Source: a virus. From it: DNA of 49,694 bases. Positions 40,569-47,522 of the stretch are shown here, piece by piece. Numbering within the stretch: position 1 is the first letter of the stretch; every line of letters begins with the position of its first letter. The notes under the pieces are model-generated. The model did not search any database. It was not told the DNA's origin and worked only from the letters and a program-made list of their open reading frames with translations. The stretch is from the IMG/VR virus record IMGVR_UViG_3300025162_000069, positions 1-49,694 of that record; one strand, 5' to 3'. A program made the translations under genes and the position numbers.

Positions 40569-41633
40569 TTACTTAAAATAACTAACCCAAATATTTTTAG
40601 ATGTATTAGTATAACGAGTTAATAATAGTTGATTTGTTATAACATTAAAATATGGATGAAAATATAAACGTTTTAATTTATTAACCATACAATCAGTACT
40701 AGTCGGATCAGCCATATATAACTTATTCATCCAAACAATTTCAGCAGATCCAATTAATGGAACACCCTGACTAATCAAATCACAGCCAACAATATTAAAA
40801 GTTTCAGAAAAAGAAACCTGCATTCCAATATCCATTTTTTCACATAATTCTAAAAAAACTTCTCTAGGCATCCATTCATGCTCAATTAACTTATGATGAC
40901 TATTTGAAAGTTGATCAAACATACCCTTCAAATTCTTATAAACTGGATCTCCCTTCATTTCAAACCTTCCAACATTAATGTGGAAATGTAGATGCTTACC
41001 AAGAGATTCTGCAAACCTTAATGCAGCTAATGCCTGATTCAAATGATTCTTTAAAGGTCTAACAGCTCCAAAACAAGCAACATTAAGGACTTCTTTCTTT
41101 TTATCATATTTTTTTACCTTATAATCTTGTGGAAAATAATTTGGAAAATATAATACTCTATGATCAACTTCTTTTTCTGACCAACTCATTTCTGTTTTAA
41201 TGTAAAATTTAAAATCTTTTAAGATTCTTTTTGCATTAAATGCAATACTAACATTTTCATATTTAACATATTCACCCAACCAAGTCATCGCATTTCCTTC
41301 ATTTGCTATAAATGGAATCTCACTGTGCATTCTTATTATCCATTTAACATTAGGATGAAGTTTATGTAAAATTGCGAATTTTTCTGGCACGACCCAAAGT
41401 GCTTCAATAACAACATGAGTTGGTCTATGTTTAGTAACCTCTCTATCAATATCATTATTATCATTAACAACAACCATATGAGAATTAATACCATTCTCAA
41501 CCAACATCTCATTAACAAATCTTGCAGAATTATATAAACCAGTACTTAAACTTTTATGATCATGATGTTTAGGACCGTAATCTTCTCTCTTCTTTAGTAT
41601 AAACAATACCTTTTTCTCTTTGTAATTTTTCAC
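40569..41633 (-). CDS. Glycosyltransferase, GT-B fold (group 1-like)
   Basis: The protein (354 residues from a GTG at 41633) shows GT-B features. An N-terminal segment has GLYNSARFVNEMLVENGIN and THVVIEALWVVPEK. VACFGAVRPLKNHLNQALAA opens the second domain. The nucleotide-sugar region is MDIGMQVSFSETFNIVGCDLISQGVPLIGS. The frame extends upstream to 41681, but that part contains TATATATAAAA, which looks like its promoter, so the GTG start is preferred. It could glycosylate virion or host-surface components. Confidence 0.85.
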   Translation of the reverse strand: MKNYKEKKVLFILKKREDYGPKHHDHKSLSTGLYNSARFVNEMLVENGINSHMVVVNDNNDIDREVTKHRPTHVVIEALWVVPEKFAILHKLHPNVKWIIRMHSEIPFIANEGNAMTWLGEYVKYENVSIAFNAKRILKDFKFYIKTEMSWSEKEVDHRVLYFPNYFPQDYKVKKYDKKKEVLNVACFGAVRPLKNHLNQALAALRFAESLGKHLHFHINVGRFEMKGDPVYKNLKGMFDQLSNSHHKLIEHEWMPREVFLELCEKMDIGMQVSFSETFNIVGCDLISQGVPLIGSAEIVWMNKLYMADPTSTDCMVNKLKRLYFHPYFNVITNQLLLTRYTNTSKNIWVSYFK

Positions 41634-41679
41634 CGTAGTTTTTACTTTTATATATAAAAATAAAAAATACAATAAGTAC

Positions 41680-41718
41680 AAAAAAAGCCTGAAAATGAAT
41701 TATTTTCAGGCTTTTTTA
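41680..41718. terminator. Terminator with AAGCCTGAAAA stem
   Basis: AAAAAAGCCTGAAAAT/ATTTTCAGGCTTTTTT hairpin. The sequence TTTTCAGGCTTTTTTAGTTA-AATT at 41703-41726 is repeated at 41800-41823. Confidence 0.8.
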
Positions 41719-41772
41719 GTTAAATTTTTGTAATATTTTTAGTGAACAAAAAATCCAAATCCTACAGAAATA

Positions 41773-41823
41773 AAAAAACCCTGAAAGTTTAATTCAGGGT
41801 TTTCAGGCTTTTTTAGTTAAATT
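41773..41823. terminator. Second terminator, partly duplicated
   Basis: AAACCCTGAA/TTCAGGGTTT hairpin followed by a copy of TTTTCAGGCTTTTTT from the terminator at 41680. It probably arose by local duplication. The 41719-41772 gap holds nothing I can support. Confidence 0.7.
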
Positions 41824-41829
41824 ATGTTT

Positions 41830-42009
41830 TTATTTTTTCTTAGAAAACCAATCCCAATGCAACACAAAAAATGCAGCAAACCCAGAAAAAATAATAATAA
41901 CTGCTCCTATATCAGCAAGAATTTCAACAAGCGTAGCAATCAATATTACTGCTAAAATTCCAATAATAAATAATATAATCAAAATAATATTGCGTATTTT
42001 ATCTGTCAT
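41830..42009 (-). CDS. Small membrane protein with two helices
   Basis: This 59-residue protein (MTDKIRNIILIILFIIGILA at its start) has two transmembrane helices, about residues 7-28 and 33-50, and a basic end WDWFSKKK. Its ATG overlaps the DUF4419 stop (ATGA). Size and shape would suit a holin or other small inner-membrane protein, but nothing proves that. Confidence 0.65.
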   Translation of the reverse strand: MTDKIRNIILIILFIIGILAVILIATLVEILADIGAVIIIFSGFAAFFVLHWDWFSKKK

Positions 42010-42953
42010 AAACTCACTATAAATTTTTCAAATTCAGGAATTAAATATCCATCCTCAATTTTTGAAGAAAATATACCAGTGCTAAAAGCATATTTTTTAT
42101 TTGATAATATTTCTGTATATTCACAAATTGCATAATGAGCATCACGCAATTGCAAAGGCATAATCCAACCATCTAAATTTTGTGATATATATCCATATTC
42201 TGTCCAAAGAATTCTTTCCCAAAATTTATCATCATCATAATTTCTATCAATTTTATGAAATGTTTCACTTACAGAATCATAAAATTTATTTATCTTATCA
42301 ATCTTGTAATGTCCTGGAATAAGTTTATTAATCAAATCATTAAATGATTTAGATAAAACTTCATAATCCTTTTTTGTGCCAAGAATTTTTATTTTATTAT
42401 AACCACAACCATAAAAACGATAATCATAATAAGGAGAACAAGTATCAAGAAACGCAGTTGCACAAGCCAATTCAAATTCTGGTGTAGTGGTACTAATTTT
42501 TGGTAAAATATATGATTTTTTTATTTTAGATGGTAATTGTTTAAGAATTAAATCCATCATTTTTTCAATTGGCATCTCAATCATACTTACTCCACCTTCT
42601 TTTAACTCAACTATTGTTTTTTCTTCTTTTTCTGATTTGGTAAAAAACTTCTTAAATAGATCAGCATCATCTTTAATAATTTTTGCCAAACTACAAAGAA
42701 TTGTGAACCAAATATGATTAGGACTAATAACTATACCATAATCATTATTATATGCTATTTTAAGATATTCAACATAATTTCTATGCAATACAGATCCAGA
42801 AATATTGTTTAATACAATATCACTAAATTTGCCACGTATAAGATCAGGATTACTTTCATCAAAGAACAGGGTTTCAAATGTACACTCATGACCATATTCA
42901 GTTTGCTGTACAATTGGCTTCAATTTTGTGTTTTTAAAAATTATCTCTCTCAT
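42006..42953 (-). CDS. DUF4419-family protein
   Basis: This 315-residue protein matches DUF4419. ISGSVLHRNYVEYLKIAY is followed by GIVISPNHIWFTILCSLAKII, then ISTTTPEFELACATAFLDTCSPYYDYRFYGCGYNKIKILGTKKDYEVLSK. The family is widespread and uncharacterised. It is cotranscribed with a small membrane protein. It lies directly downstream of the tRNA array in the leftward direction, with an 89-base gap to the last tRNA. Confidence 0.82.
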   Translation of the reverse strand: MREIIFKNTKLKPIVQQTEYGHECTFETLFFDESNPDLIRGKFSDIVLNNISGSVLHRNYVEYLKIAYNNDYGIVISPNHIWFTILCSLAKIIKDDADLFKKFFTKSEKEEKTIVELKEGGVSMIEMPIEKMMDLILKQLPSKIKKSYILPKISTTTPEFELACATAFLDTCSPYYDYRFYGCGYNKIKILGTKKDYEVLSKSFNDLINKLIPGHYKIDKINKFYDSVSETFHKIDRNYDDDKFWERILWTEYGYISQNLDGWIMPLQLRDAHYAICEYTEILSNKKYAFSTGIFSSKIEDGYLIPEFEKFIVSL

Positions 42954-43042
42954 TTTTGAAAATTTATTTATAAAATATTATAAATTAAAAAAATATAAAA
43001 GTTTAATATTTTTAGAGAGATTAATTTAAGATTTAGAATTGG

Positions 43043-43120
43043 GCACCAGATGGGATTCGAACCCACATTTTTCATTCCGTTATGCACATAGAGTTTAGGA
43101 AACTCCGCCATTACAGGTGC
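43043..43120 (-). tRNA. tRNA-Arg(CCU), D-stem missing, extended variable region
   Basis: Acceptor GCACCTG/CTGGTGC (one T-T mismatch), T-arm GTGGG TTCGAAT CCCAT. The anticodon arm GGAGT TTCCTAA ACTCT gives CCU, decoding AGG. Only seven bases (TAATGGC) lie between acceptor and anticodon stems, so both D-stem strands are gone but the D-loop GG remains. The variable region is 23 nt. A sister with the same layout is at 47523. Confidence 0.7.
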
Positions 43121-43121
43121 A

Positions 43122-43167
43122 TGGTGTCGGCGGGCTGCTCGCCAGCAGTGCGTTCCCGTTCCCGACA
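43122..43167 (-). ncRNA. 46-nt GC-rich hairpin ending in CCA inside the tRNA array
   Basis: Read leftward it folds as one hairpin: TGTCGG/CCGACA, CGGG/CCCG and CTGCT/AGCAG, loop GGCG. The 3' side is continuous and the 5' side has bulges GAA and AACGCA. It ends CCA and then, after one base, the tRNA-Arg(CCU) begins. At about 65% GC it stands out from an AT-rich genome. It looks like a minihelix with a discriminator A and CCA. Whether it is processed or charged is unknown. Confidence 0.6.
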
Positions 43168-43176
43168 TATTTTTGA

Positions 43177-43247
43177 GCAGAAGACGAGATTCGAACTCGC
43201 TACCTGAAGATTGAAATCTCCTACTCGACCTAATGAGCTTCTTCTGC
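43177..43247 (-). tRNA. tRNA with a shortened anticodon loop, Glu(UUC) or UCA
   Basis: Acceptor GCAGAAG/CTTCTGC, D-arm GCTC ATTAGGTC GAGT, T-arm GCGAG TTCGAAT CTCGT. The anticodon arm GGAGA TTTCAA TCTTC is one base short, leaving a six-base loop, so the register is unclear: UUC (Glu) or UCA (reads UGA). Glu is the conservative reading. Confidence 0.7.
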
Positions 43248-43254
43248 GTTATAG

Positions 43255-43326
43255 TAGCCTCACTGAGACTCGAACTCAGATGGCGGGATTAGAAATCCCG
43301 AATTTTATCCCTTAAATTATGAAGCC
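43255..43326 (-). tRNA. tRNA-Arg(UCU), canonical
   Basis: Acceptor GGCTTCA/TGAGGCT, D-stem ATTT/AAAT, anticodon arm CGGGA TTTCTAA TCCCG (UCU, reads AGA), T-arm CTGAG TTCGAGT CTCAG. 72 nt. AGA is the main Arg codon in this phage. Confidence 0.88.
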
Positions 43327-43332
43327 ATTTTG

Positions 43333-43417
43333 AGCCTTCTGTCGGATTCGAACCGACGTGTCTTAATTCAGATCCTGATTACAAGTCAGGTGCAATCGAC
43401 CGCTATGCGAAGAAGGC
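43333..43417 (-). tRNA. tRNA-Thr(UGU) with class II-like body
   Basis: Acceptor GCCTTCT/AGAAGGC, three-base D-stem GCA/TGC with loop TAGCGGTCGAT, anticodon arm CCTGA CTTGTAA TCAGG (UGU), 16-nt variable arm with a TCT/AGA stem, T-arm GTCGG TTCGAAT CCGAC. The body looks like Ser/Leu tRNAs although the anticodon is Thr. The upstream nuclease ORF ends at a TAG inside this tRNA's D-arm. Confidence 0.82.
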
Positions 43418-44242
43418 ATTATTATAAAATTCTAAAAACTTATCAATTTCATTTTTTATGTAATTTTTACCGTCATTTGTTTGTATTTCTTTCCACTTTA
43501 TTCTATACACTATAAATCCATTTTTTATCAATGTAAAATCTCTTAATTCATCATTTTCTATTCTATCCTCATAATTATGTTGCTTTCCATCTATTTCTAA
43601 ATCTATATTTTTATCTTTCAGATAAAAATCTAAAAAATAATTAGCATCACAATCTAAACCTAAACTTCTTTTTGAAATAACTTTATTGAATTTATATTTT
43701 ATCCCATTATTTTCTAAAACTATCTTAAAAAATTTCTCTGGATAACTTTCAATATTTCTACTTTGCCAGCCTTTATGTGTTCCATTCTTAACTTTTTCTT
43801 TTATTATCAAACTAACTTTTTCTTTCATACTGGAATTAGTACAACCAGAACTACAATGCTTACTATGTGATAAAGTATTGTTATTAAGTCTCCATACTAT
43901 GAACTCTTTTTTGCAATATGAACATATTCTTTTATGTTCCTTAATATTTTCGCTTAATTTTTCGTTTCTTTTAATGCCAGATAAACTTAAACTTACTTTC
44001 TTTTTTTGCTCATCTGATACTATTCGTCCTTTATTATTATAACTTGCAGAGCATGAACTAGAGCAAAATTTATTATTCTTCTTTTCATAACTTAATACTT
44101 TATCACAACATAAACAAAAAGATGGCTCGGAATAATATTTTTTAATTCTTTCTACCTTTAATTCTTTTAATTTTTTTAATCCTAATAAAATTGAATTTCT
44201 TGCATTGTCTTTATGCTCTTTTGATCCTAAATAATTATTCAT
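43403..44242 (-). CDS. Homing endonuclease: zinc fingers, NUMOD3-like helix, Vsr/DUF559-type nuclease
   Basis: This 279-residue protein has Cys pairs in CLCCDKVL and KFCSSSCSASYNNKGR, a NUMOD3-like SDEQKKKVSLSLSG, a second finger (CSYCKKEF), and a C-terminal PD-(D/E)xK/Vsr-like domain. The nuclease shows FFKIVLENNGIKYKF, then DFYLKDKNIDLEIDGKQHNYEDRIENDELRD and GFIVYRIKW. It ends AFFA and a TAG that all lie within the tRNA-Thr gene (43333-43417). So the nuclease sits directly 5' of a tRNA and uses its bases to finish its frame. Confidence 0.85.
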   Translation of the reverse strand: MNNYLGSKEHKDNARNSILLGLKKLKELKVERIKKYYSEPSFCLCCDKVLSYEKKNNKFCSSSCSASYNNKGRIVSDEQKKKVSLSLSGIKRNEKLSENIKEHKRICSYCKKEFIVWRLNNNTLSHSKHCSSGCTNSSMKEKVSLIIKEKVKNGTHKGWQSRNIESYPEKFFKIVLENNGIKYKFNKVISKRSLGLDCDANYFLDFYLKDKNIDLEIDGKQHNYEDRIENDELRDFTLIKNGFIVYRIKWKEIQTNDGKNYIKNEIDKFLEFYNNAFFA

Positions 44243-44297
44243 ATAGTATATAGTAATAAAAATATATCAAGTTTATACTATTTGAACCTAAATATTG

Positions 44298-44377
44298 TCG
44301 AGGTTGCAGGATTCGAACCTGCGATAATTGCTCCACATCCCAAATGTGGCGGGGTGACCTGACTCCCCAAAACCTCG
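44298..44377 (-). tRNA. tRNA-Pro(UGG)
   Basis: Acceptor CGAGGTT/AACCTCG, D-arm GGGG AGTCAGGTCA CCCC, anticodon arm CCACA TTTGGGA TGTGG (UGG), variable loop of 10 nt, T-arm GCAGG TTCGAAT CCTGC. Slightly long variable region. Confidence 0.87.
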
Positions 44378-44390
44378 TTGTTTGTTTTTG

Positions 44391-44461
44391 AGCTTCTGAC
44401 AAGTCTTGAACTTGCATTCTCCGAGTTACGAATTCGGCATTTTACATTAAATTACAGAAGC
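44391..44461 (-). tRNA. tRNA-Thr(CGU)
   Basis: Acceptor GCTTCTG/CAGAAGC, D-stem ATTT/AAAT, anticodon arm CCGAA TTCGTAA CTCGG (CGU, reads ACG; one mismatch next to the loop), T-arm GCAAG TTCAAGA CTTGT. 71 nt. Confidence 0.85.
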
Positions 44462-44481
44462 GTAAATTAAAATAGTTTTTG

Positions 44482-44554
44482 AGCAGACTGTGAGATTCGA
44501 ACTCACGTACCTGGGTTACAAAGCCAGAATAATAACCAACTATATTAAGACTGC
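44482..44554 (-). tRNA. tRNA-Thr(UGU), class I
   Basis: Acceptor GCAGTCT/AGTCTGC with one mismatch, anticodon arm CTGGC TTTGTAA CCCAG (UGU; C-C at the loop base), T-arm GTGAG TTCGAAT CTCAC. 73 nt; a normal-size second Thr(UGU). Confidence 0.82.
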
Positions 44555-44646
44555 ATAAAATATATTGATAAAAAAATCACAAATATTCAAAAAATATATA
44601 AAATGTGAGAAAAATTACAATATATTGATTATTTTATCACAATTTG

Positions 44647-44720
44647 TTTACGGAGTGGGATTCGAGCCCACGACCTCTTGCATGTCACACAAGTATTCTG
44701 ACCTACTGAACTATCCGTAA
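44647..44720 (-). tRNA. tRNA-Val(GAC)
   Basis: Acceptor TTACGGA/TCCGTAA, D-arm GTTC AGTAGGTCA GAAT, anticodon arm CTTGT GTGACAT GCAAG (GAC), T-arm GTGGG CTCGAAT CCCAC. The T-loop starts with C in place of T. Confidence 0.83.
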
Positions 44721-44729
44721 ATTTATTTG

Positions 44730-44805
44730 TATCCCCACAAGGACTCGAACCTTGGATCTTCTGCATGTAAAACAGACGCTTTATAGCCAACTAAGCGATG
44801 GGGAC
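44730..44805 (-). tRNA. tRNA-Val(UAC), copy 1
   Basis: Acceptor GTCCCCA/TGGGGAT, D-arm GCTT AGTTGGCTATA AAGC, anticodon arm TCTGT TTTACAT GCAGA (UAC), T-arm CAAGG TTCGAGT CCTTG. The nuclease ORF upstream ends at a TAG inside its D-arm. Confidence 0.9.
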
Positions 44806-45651
44806 ATTTGTATTTAAAAAATCTATAAATTCATTATAATTATAAAAAATTTTAAAATCTAATTTTTTTTCTTTATATTCATTCAATTTATCTAACCAAT
44901 AATTATATTCTTTACTTAACCATTTTTTTCTTTTTTCTCTATTAATTCCATCCAATTCAATCCATATATTTTTATCTGAAAAATATATATCACATATTTT
45001 GCTAGAATCTGGCAAACTCTTATGAGGTTCAAACTCTATTTTATTTTCTTCTAAAAACTCAAAACATTTTTTTTCAAAAGTACTCTGATAATAAATACCA
45101 TTAATAGTATAGCCACTCTTACCAAATCCTCCTTTTCTACCGATTTCTCTCAATCTTATTCTTTCATTAATATCTTCACATCTATTTTTAGCAGATATAC
45201 TTAATTTTAATTTAGATTCATCAGAAAAAATTTTTCCAATATATAATAAACTTAATTTCTGTTTATTTATTTCACCTTCATCTGTTTTATAAAAATTTTT
45301 CAAAGAACTAGATAACTTTTGTTTAGTTTCATCAGAAATAACTTTAATTTCTTTTTTATATTCTTTTTTACAATCATCAGAACAAAAATTTAATTTTTCA
45401 CCTTTTTCGTTATAAAAAGGACTTTGACAATTTTTGCACAATTTAGGTTTTCTTTTTTTAAGAAAATTAATTTTATTAGATTCAATAATGTTATTTAATC
45501 CAGTTTCACTTAAATTATAAACATATTTACCTTTTCTATTTTTATTATTAAAAATAGCGGCACATGAACTTCCACAAAATTTATTATTTCTTTTTTCATA
45601 TGTTAGTGAACAACCACAATTAAGACATTTTTTATTTTCCATATTTTCCAT
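44791..45651 (-). CDS. Homing endonuclease with NUMOD3 repeats and Vsr-like nuclease
   Basis: The protein (286 residues from Met at 45651) has zinc motifs CLNCGCSL and KFCGSSCAAIFNNKNR, a second finger (CKNCQSPF, FCSDDC), and two NUMOD3-like helices (ISDETKQKLSSSLK and FSDESKLKLSISAK). The nuclease domain is STFEKKCFEFLEENKIEFEPHK with CDIYFSDKNIWIELDG. A TATATATAG promoter lies just upstream of 45651, so the longer frame to 45690 is not used. Its last codons (VPIA, TAG) are the first 15 bases of tRNA-Val. This mirrors the nuclease at 43403. Confidence 0.83.
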   Translation of the reverse strand: MENMENKKCLNCGCSLTYEKRNNKFCGSSCAAIFNNKNRKGKYVYNLSETGLNNIIESNKINFLKKRKPKLCKNCQSPFYNEKGEKLNFCSDDCKKEYKKEIKVISDETKQKLSSSLKNFYKTDEGEINKQKLSLLYIGKIFSDESKLKLSISAKNRCEDINERIRLREIGRKGGFGKSGYTINGIYYQSTFEKKCFEFLEENKIEFEPHKSLPDSSKICDIYFSDKNIWIELDGINREKRKKWLSKEYNYWLDKLNEYKEKKLDFKIFYNYNEFIDFLNTNVPIA

Positions 45652-45725
45652 ACATATTTTATTACTATATATAAAAAAAGTTGAAGTCAAATCACATCTT
45701 TGTCTTTTATTTGCTTTTTATTTTG

Positions 45726-45801
45726 TACATCCTGACGGATTCGAACCGCCGATCCTCTGTGTGTAAAACAGATGCTTTAAAACCAACTAAGCGAAGGATG
45801 C
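45726..45801 (-). tRNA. tRNA-Val(UAC), copy 2
   Basis: Acceptor GCATCCT/AGGATGT, D-arm GCTT AGTTGGTTTTA AAGC, anticodon arm TCTGT TTTACAC ACAGA (UAC), T-arm GGCGG TTCGAAT CCGTC. D-arm and anticodon stem are close to copy 1, so the two are recent duplicates. Confidence 0.9.
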
Positions 45802-45812
45802 ATTTTAATATT

Positions 45813-45959
45813 TTATTCTATTTCAAATTTATTATTTTTTCTTCTCATAGAAGCATTAAAATAAAGTAATCTTTTCAATTTCATATCGCTTACTTTCAAA
45901 GCAAAGCCATGATTTGAATAACAATTTTTTTCTTTTCTTTTTTTGTTTTTAGAACTCAT
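45813..45959 (-). CDS. Small basic protein between tRNAs
   Basis: This 48-residue frame starts MSSKNKKRKEKNCYSNHGFA and contains SDMKLKRLLYFNASMRRK. It is rich in Lys and Arg and could bind RNA. It lies between tRNA-Gly(GCC) and tRNA-Val and might be a minor gene or chance; codon use is like that of the neighbours. Confidence 0.42.
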   Translation of the reverse strand: MSSKNKKRKEKNCYSNHGFALKVSDMKLKRLLYFNASMRRKNNKFEIE

Positions 45960-45976
45960 AATTTTTAATTTTAATT

Positions 45977-46064
45977 TGGAGCAGTAAGTGGGATTCGAAC
46001 CCACGATGCGCTTTCACTAACTGGATTGGCAACCCAGTTCCATCGGCCACTAGGAGATTACTGC
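45977..46064 (-). tRNA. tRNA-Gly(GCC) with class II-like body, CCA encoded
   Basis: Acceptor GCAGTAA/TTACTGC, discriminator T and encoded CCA. D-stem TCC/GGA with loop TAGTGGCCGAT, anticodon arm CTGGG TTGCCAA TCCAG (GCC), 16-nt variable arm, T-arm GTGGG TTCGAAT CCCAC. The Ser/Leu-like body carries a Gly anticodon. Confidence 0.85.
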
Positions 46065-46070
46065 AAAACG

Positions 46071-46156
46071 AGCGAGAAAAGGGATTCGAACCCTCGGTGT
46101 GATATTATCTTTCCAGCTTGGAAGGCTGGCGCAATCGACCACTATGCGACTCTCGC
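46071..46156 (-). tRNA. tRNA-Gly(UCC) with class II-like body
   Basis: Acceptor GCGAGAG/TTCTCGC, D-stem GCA/TGC? with loop TAGTGGTCGAT (shared with tRNA-Thr at 43333), anticodon arm CCAGC CTTCCAA GCTGG (UCC), 17-nt variable arm with a GAT/ATC stem, T-arm GAGGG TTCGAAT CCCTT. 86 nt. The D-stem here is GC(A)/(T)GC as in the Thr copy. Confidence 0.85.
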
Positions 46157-46158
46157 AA

Positions 46159-46842
46159 TTATTTTCTTCTATATTTTCTTCCTCTACCTTTATTTCTACC
46201 ACCATAAAATTCAGTTAATGAATGACAAGATGGACAAAGAGGTCTTAAATTTTCTTCTTTACTATTTAAATGATTACCATCAATATGGTCAACCTCTAAT
46301 GGGACAACACCTGTAAAAATATTAACTTCATTCCAACCACACACTGAACATTTATTGTTATATTTTTTAATAATATATTTGCGTATTGTTACAGACAAAC
46401 CTTCTTTATTAATACCAGTGTTACCATCAATTTCACCATTTTTCCATTTTTCTATAAGATTATCAGTTTGAAATTCTATTTGACATTTTTGTGAACAATA
46501 TTTACTATTTTTATTAACTAGTTCACATTTACAATTTAAACATAATTTAATTTCTGTAACTTTTTTTCTAGTTATTGTTTTATTATTAAATATTGCAGAA
46601 CAACTATTACTACAAAATTTTCTATTTTTATCTTTATTATCAATAAATTCTTTATTGCATTCTACACAATAAAATTTTTTTGTCTTATCTTTCTTATAAC
46701 TACTACTTTTTATATTTAATCTAAAACATCTATTTCTAATAGAATTTGGTGACATATTAATTTCATCTGAAATTTCATTATAAGATTTGCCATTTTTAAC
46801 CAAATTTATTATTTTTTCATCTAATTCTTTTATCCATTTCAT
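46159..46842 (-). CDS. HNH homing endonuclease
   Basis: This 227-residue protein has an N-terminal helix-turn-helix (KSYNEISDEINMSPNSIRNR), zinc motifs CVECNKEF and KFCSNSCSAIFNNK, a second pair (CLNCKCEL, YCSQKC), and a C-terminal HNH nuclease. The nuclease is CSVCGWNEVNIFTGVVPLEVDHIDGNHLN followed by LCPSCHSLTE. The finger KFCS-x-SC-x-A-x-x-NNK is the same module as in the two Vsr-like nucleases of the array, joined to a different nuclease. Its stop lies two bases before tRNA-Gly(UCC). Confidence 0.92.
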   Translation of the reverse strand: MKWIKELDEKIINLVKNGKSYNEISDEINMSPNSIRNRCFRLNIKSSSYKKDKTKKFYCVECNKEFIDNKDKNRKFCSNSCSAIFNNKTITRKKVTEIKLCLNCKCELVNKNSKYCSQKCQIEFQTDNLIEKWKNGEIDGNTGINKEGLSVTIRKYIIKKYNNKCSVCGWNEVNIFTGVVPLEVDHIDGNHLNSKEENLRPLCPSCHSLTEFYGGRNKGRGRKYRRK

Positions 46843-46898
46843 ATTTACTTTTTATTATTATATATAACAAAAAAGCATTTTTGTTTTCTTTATTTTAG

Positions 46899-46971
46899 AG
46901 CAAAAGGTGGGAATCGAACCCACGACATCATCTATACCACAGATGCATTCTACCTACTGAACTACAATTGC
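46899..46971 (-). tRNA. tRNA-Thr(GGU)
   Basis: D-arm GTTC AGTAGGTA GAAT, anticodon arm CATCT GTGGTAT AGATG (GGU), T-arm GTGGG TTCGATT CCCAC. Acceptor GCAATTG/CTTTTGC has two T-T mismatches, so function is less certain. Confidence 0.75.
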
Positions 46972-47039
46972 AAATTCGATTTTTCTTTCTCAACTATAAA
47001 AGTTTCAAGGAAATATAAAATCGTAAAACCCTACATCGT

Positions 47040-47112
47040 GGATACATACGGGCATCAAACCCGTGACTGGAGAGTGCAAAACTCCTGTGATAGTCAACTT
47101 CACCAATGACCC
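47040..47112 (-). tRNA. tRNA-Ala(UGC)-like, weak acceptor
   Basis: D-stem GTGA/TCAC, anticodon arm GGAGT TTTGCAC TCTCC (UGC), T-arm ACGGG TTTGATG CCCGT. The acceptor GGGTCAT/ATGTATC has two mismatches. It may be decaying or rely on editing; a good Ala(UGC) follows next to it. Confidence 0.55.
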
Positions 47113-47113
47113 A

Positions 47114-47190
47114 TGGTGGAGACGAGGATGAACGATATCCCAACCTCTTGAATGCAAATCAAGTGCTCTAGCCAATTGAGCTACGTCCCC
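47114..47190 (-). tRNA. tRNA-Ala(UGC), CCA encoded
   Basis: Acceptor GGGGACG/CGTCTCC, discriminator A and CCA encoded, D-arm GCTC AATTGGCTA GAGC, anticodon arm CTTGA TTTGCAT TCAAG (UGC), T-arm GGGAT ATCGTTC ATCCT. A GTGAAGAT/ATCTTCAC hairpin lies just upstream at 47196-47215. Confidence 0.88.
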
Positions 47191-47254
47191 AATTTGTGAA
47201 GATTCACATCTTCACTAATTCTAAATCTTAAATATGTCAAAGAACAAGAAATTT

Positions 47255-47506
47255 TTAGTTTCTTAATTCAAAATTATTATATCTTTCAATAAATTCGTCA
47301 AATGAATATTCTGTTGATCTATATTCTCTACCACCCCAATACCATTCTTCCCATTTAAATGTTGCAGAATTTTCATTTACTTCCAAATAGTCAAAAATAA
47401 ATTCTGCATAATTCTGTAATTCTTCCCAATTATCATTATCATTTATATATGATCTTGAAAAACTACTATCTTCATCTAACCATTTCACAAATTCATCTTT
47501 ATTCAT
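47255..47506 (-). CDS. Small acidic hypothetical protein within the tRNA array
   Basis: This 83-residue protein is very acidic and aromatic (FVKWLDEDSSFSRSYI, TFKWEEWYWGGREYRSTEYS). No domain is recognised. Acidic proteins of this size sometimes mimic DNA or bind nucleic-acid enzymes, but there is no direct evidence. It lies between tRNA-Arg (47523) and tRNA-Ala (47114). Confidence 0.65.
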   Translation of the reverse strand: MNKDEFVKWLDEDSSFSRSYINDNDNWEELQNYAEFIFDYLEVNENSATFKWEEWYWGGREYRSTEYSFDEFIERYNNFELRN

Positions 47507-47522
47507 AACAATTATTTTTTAG

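Noticed and set aside
42968-43168. Leftward ORF of 66 codons over tRNA-Arg and the GC-rich hairpin
   Set aside because: It runs through a tRNA gene and the structured 46-nt element; the frame is open by chance.
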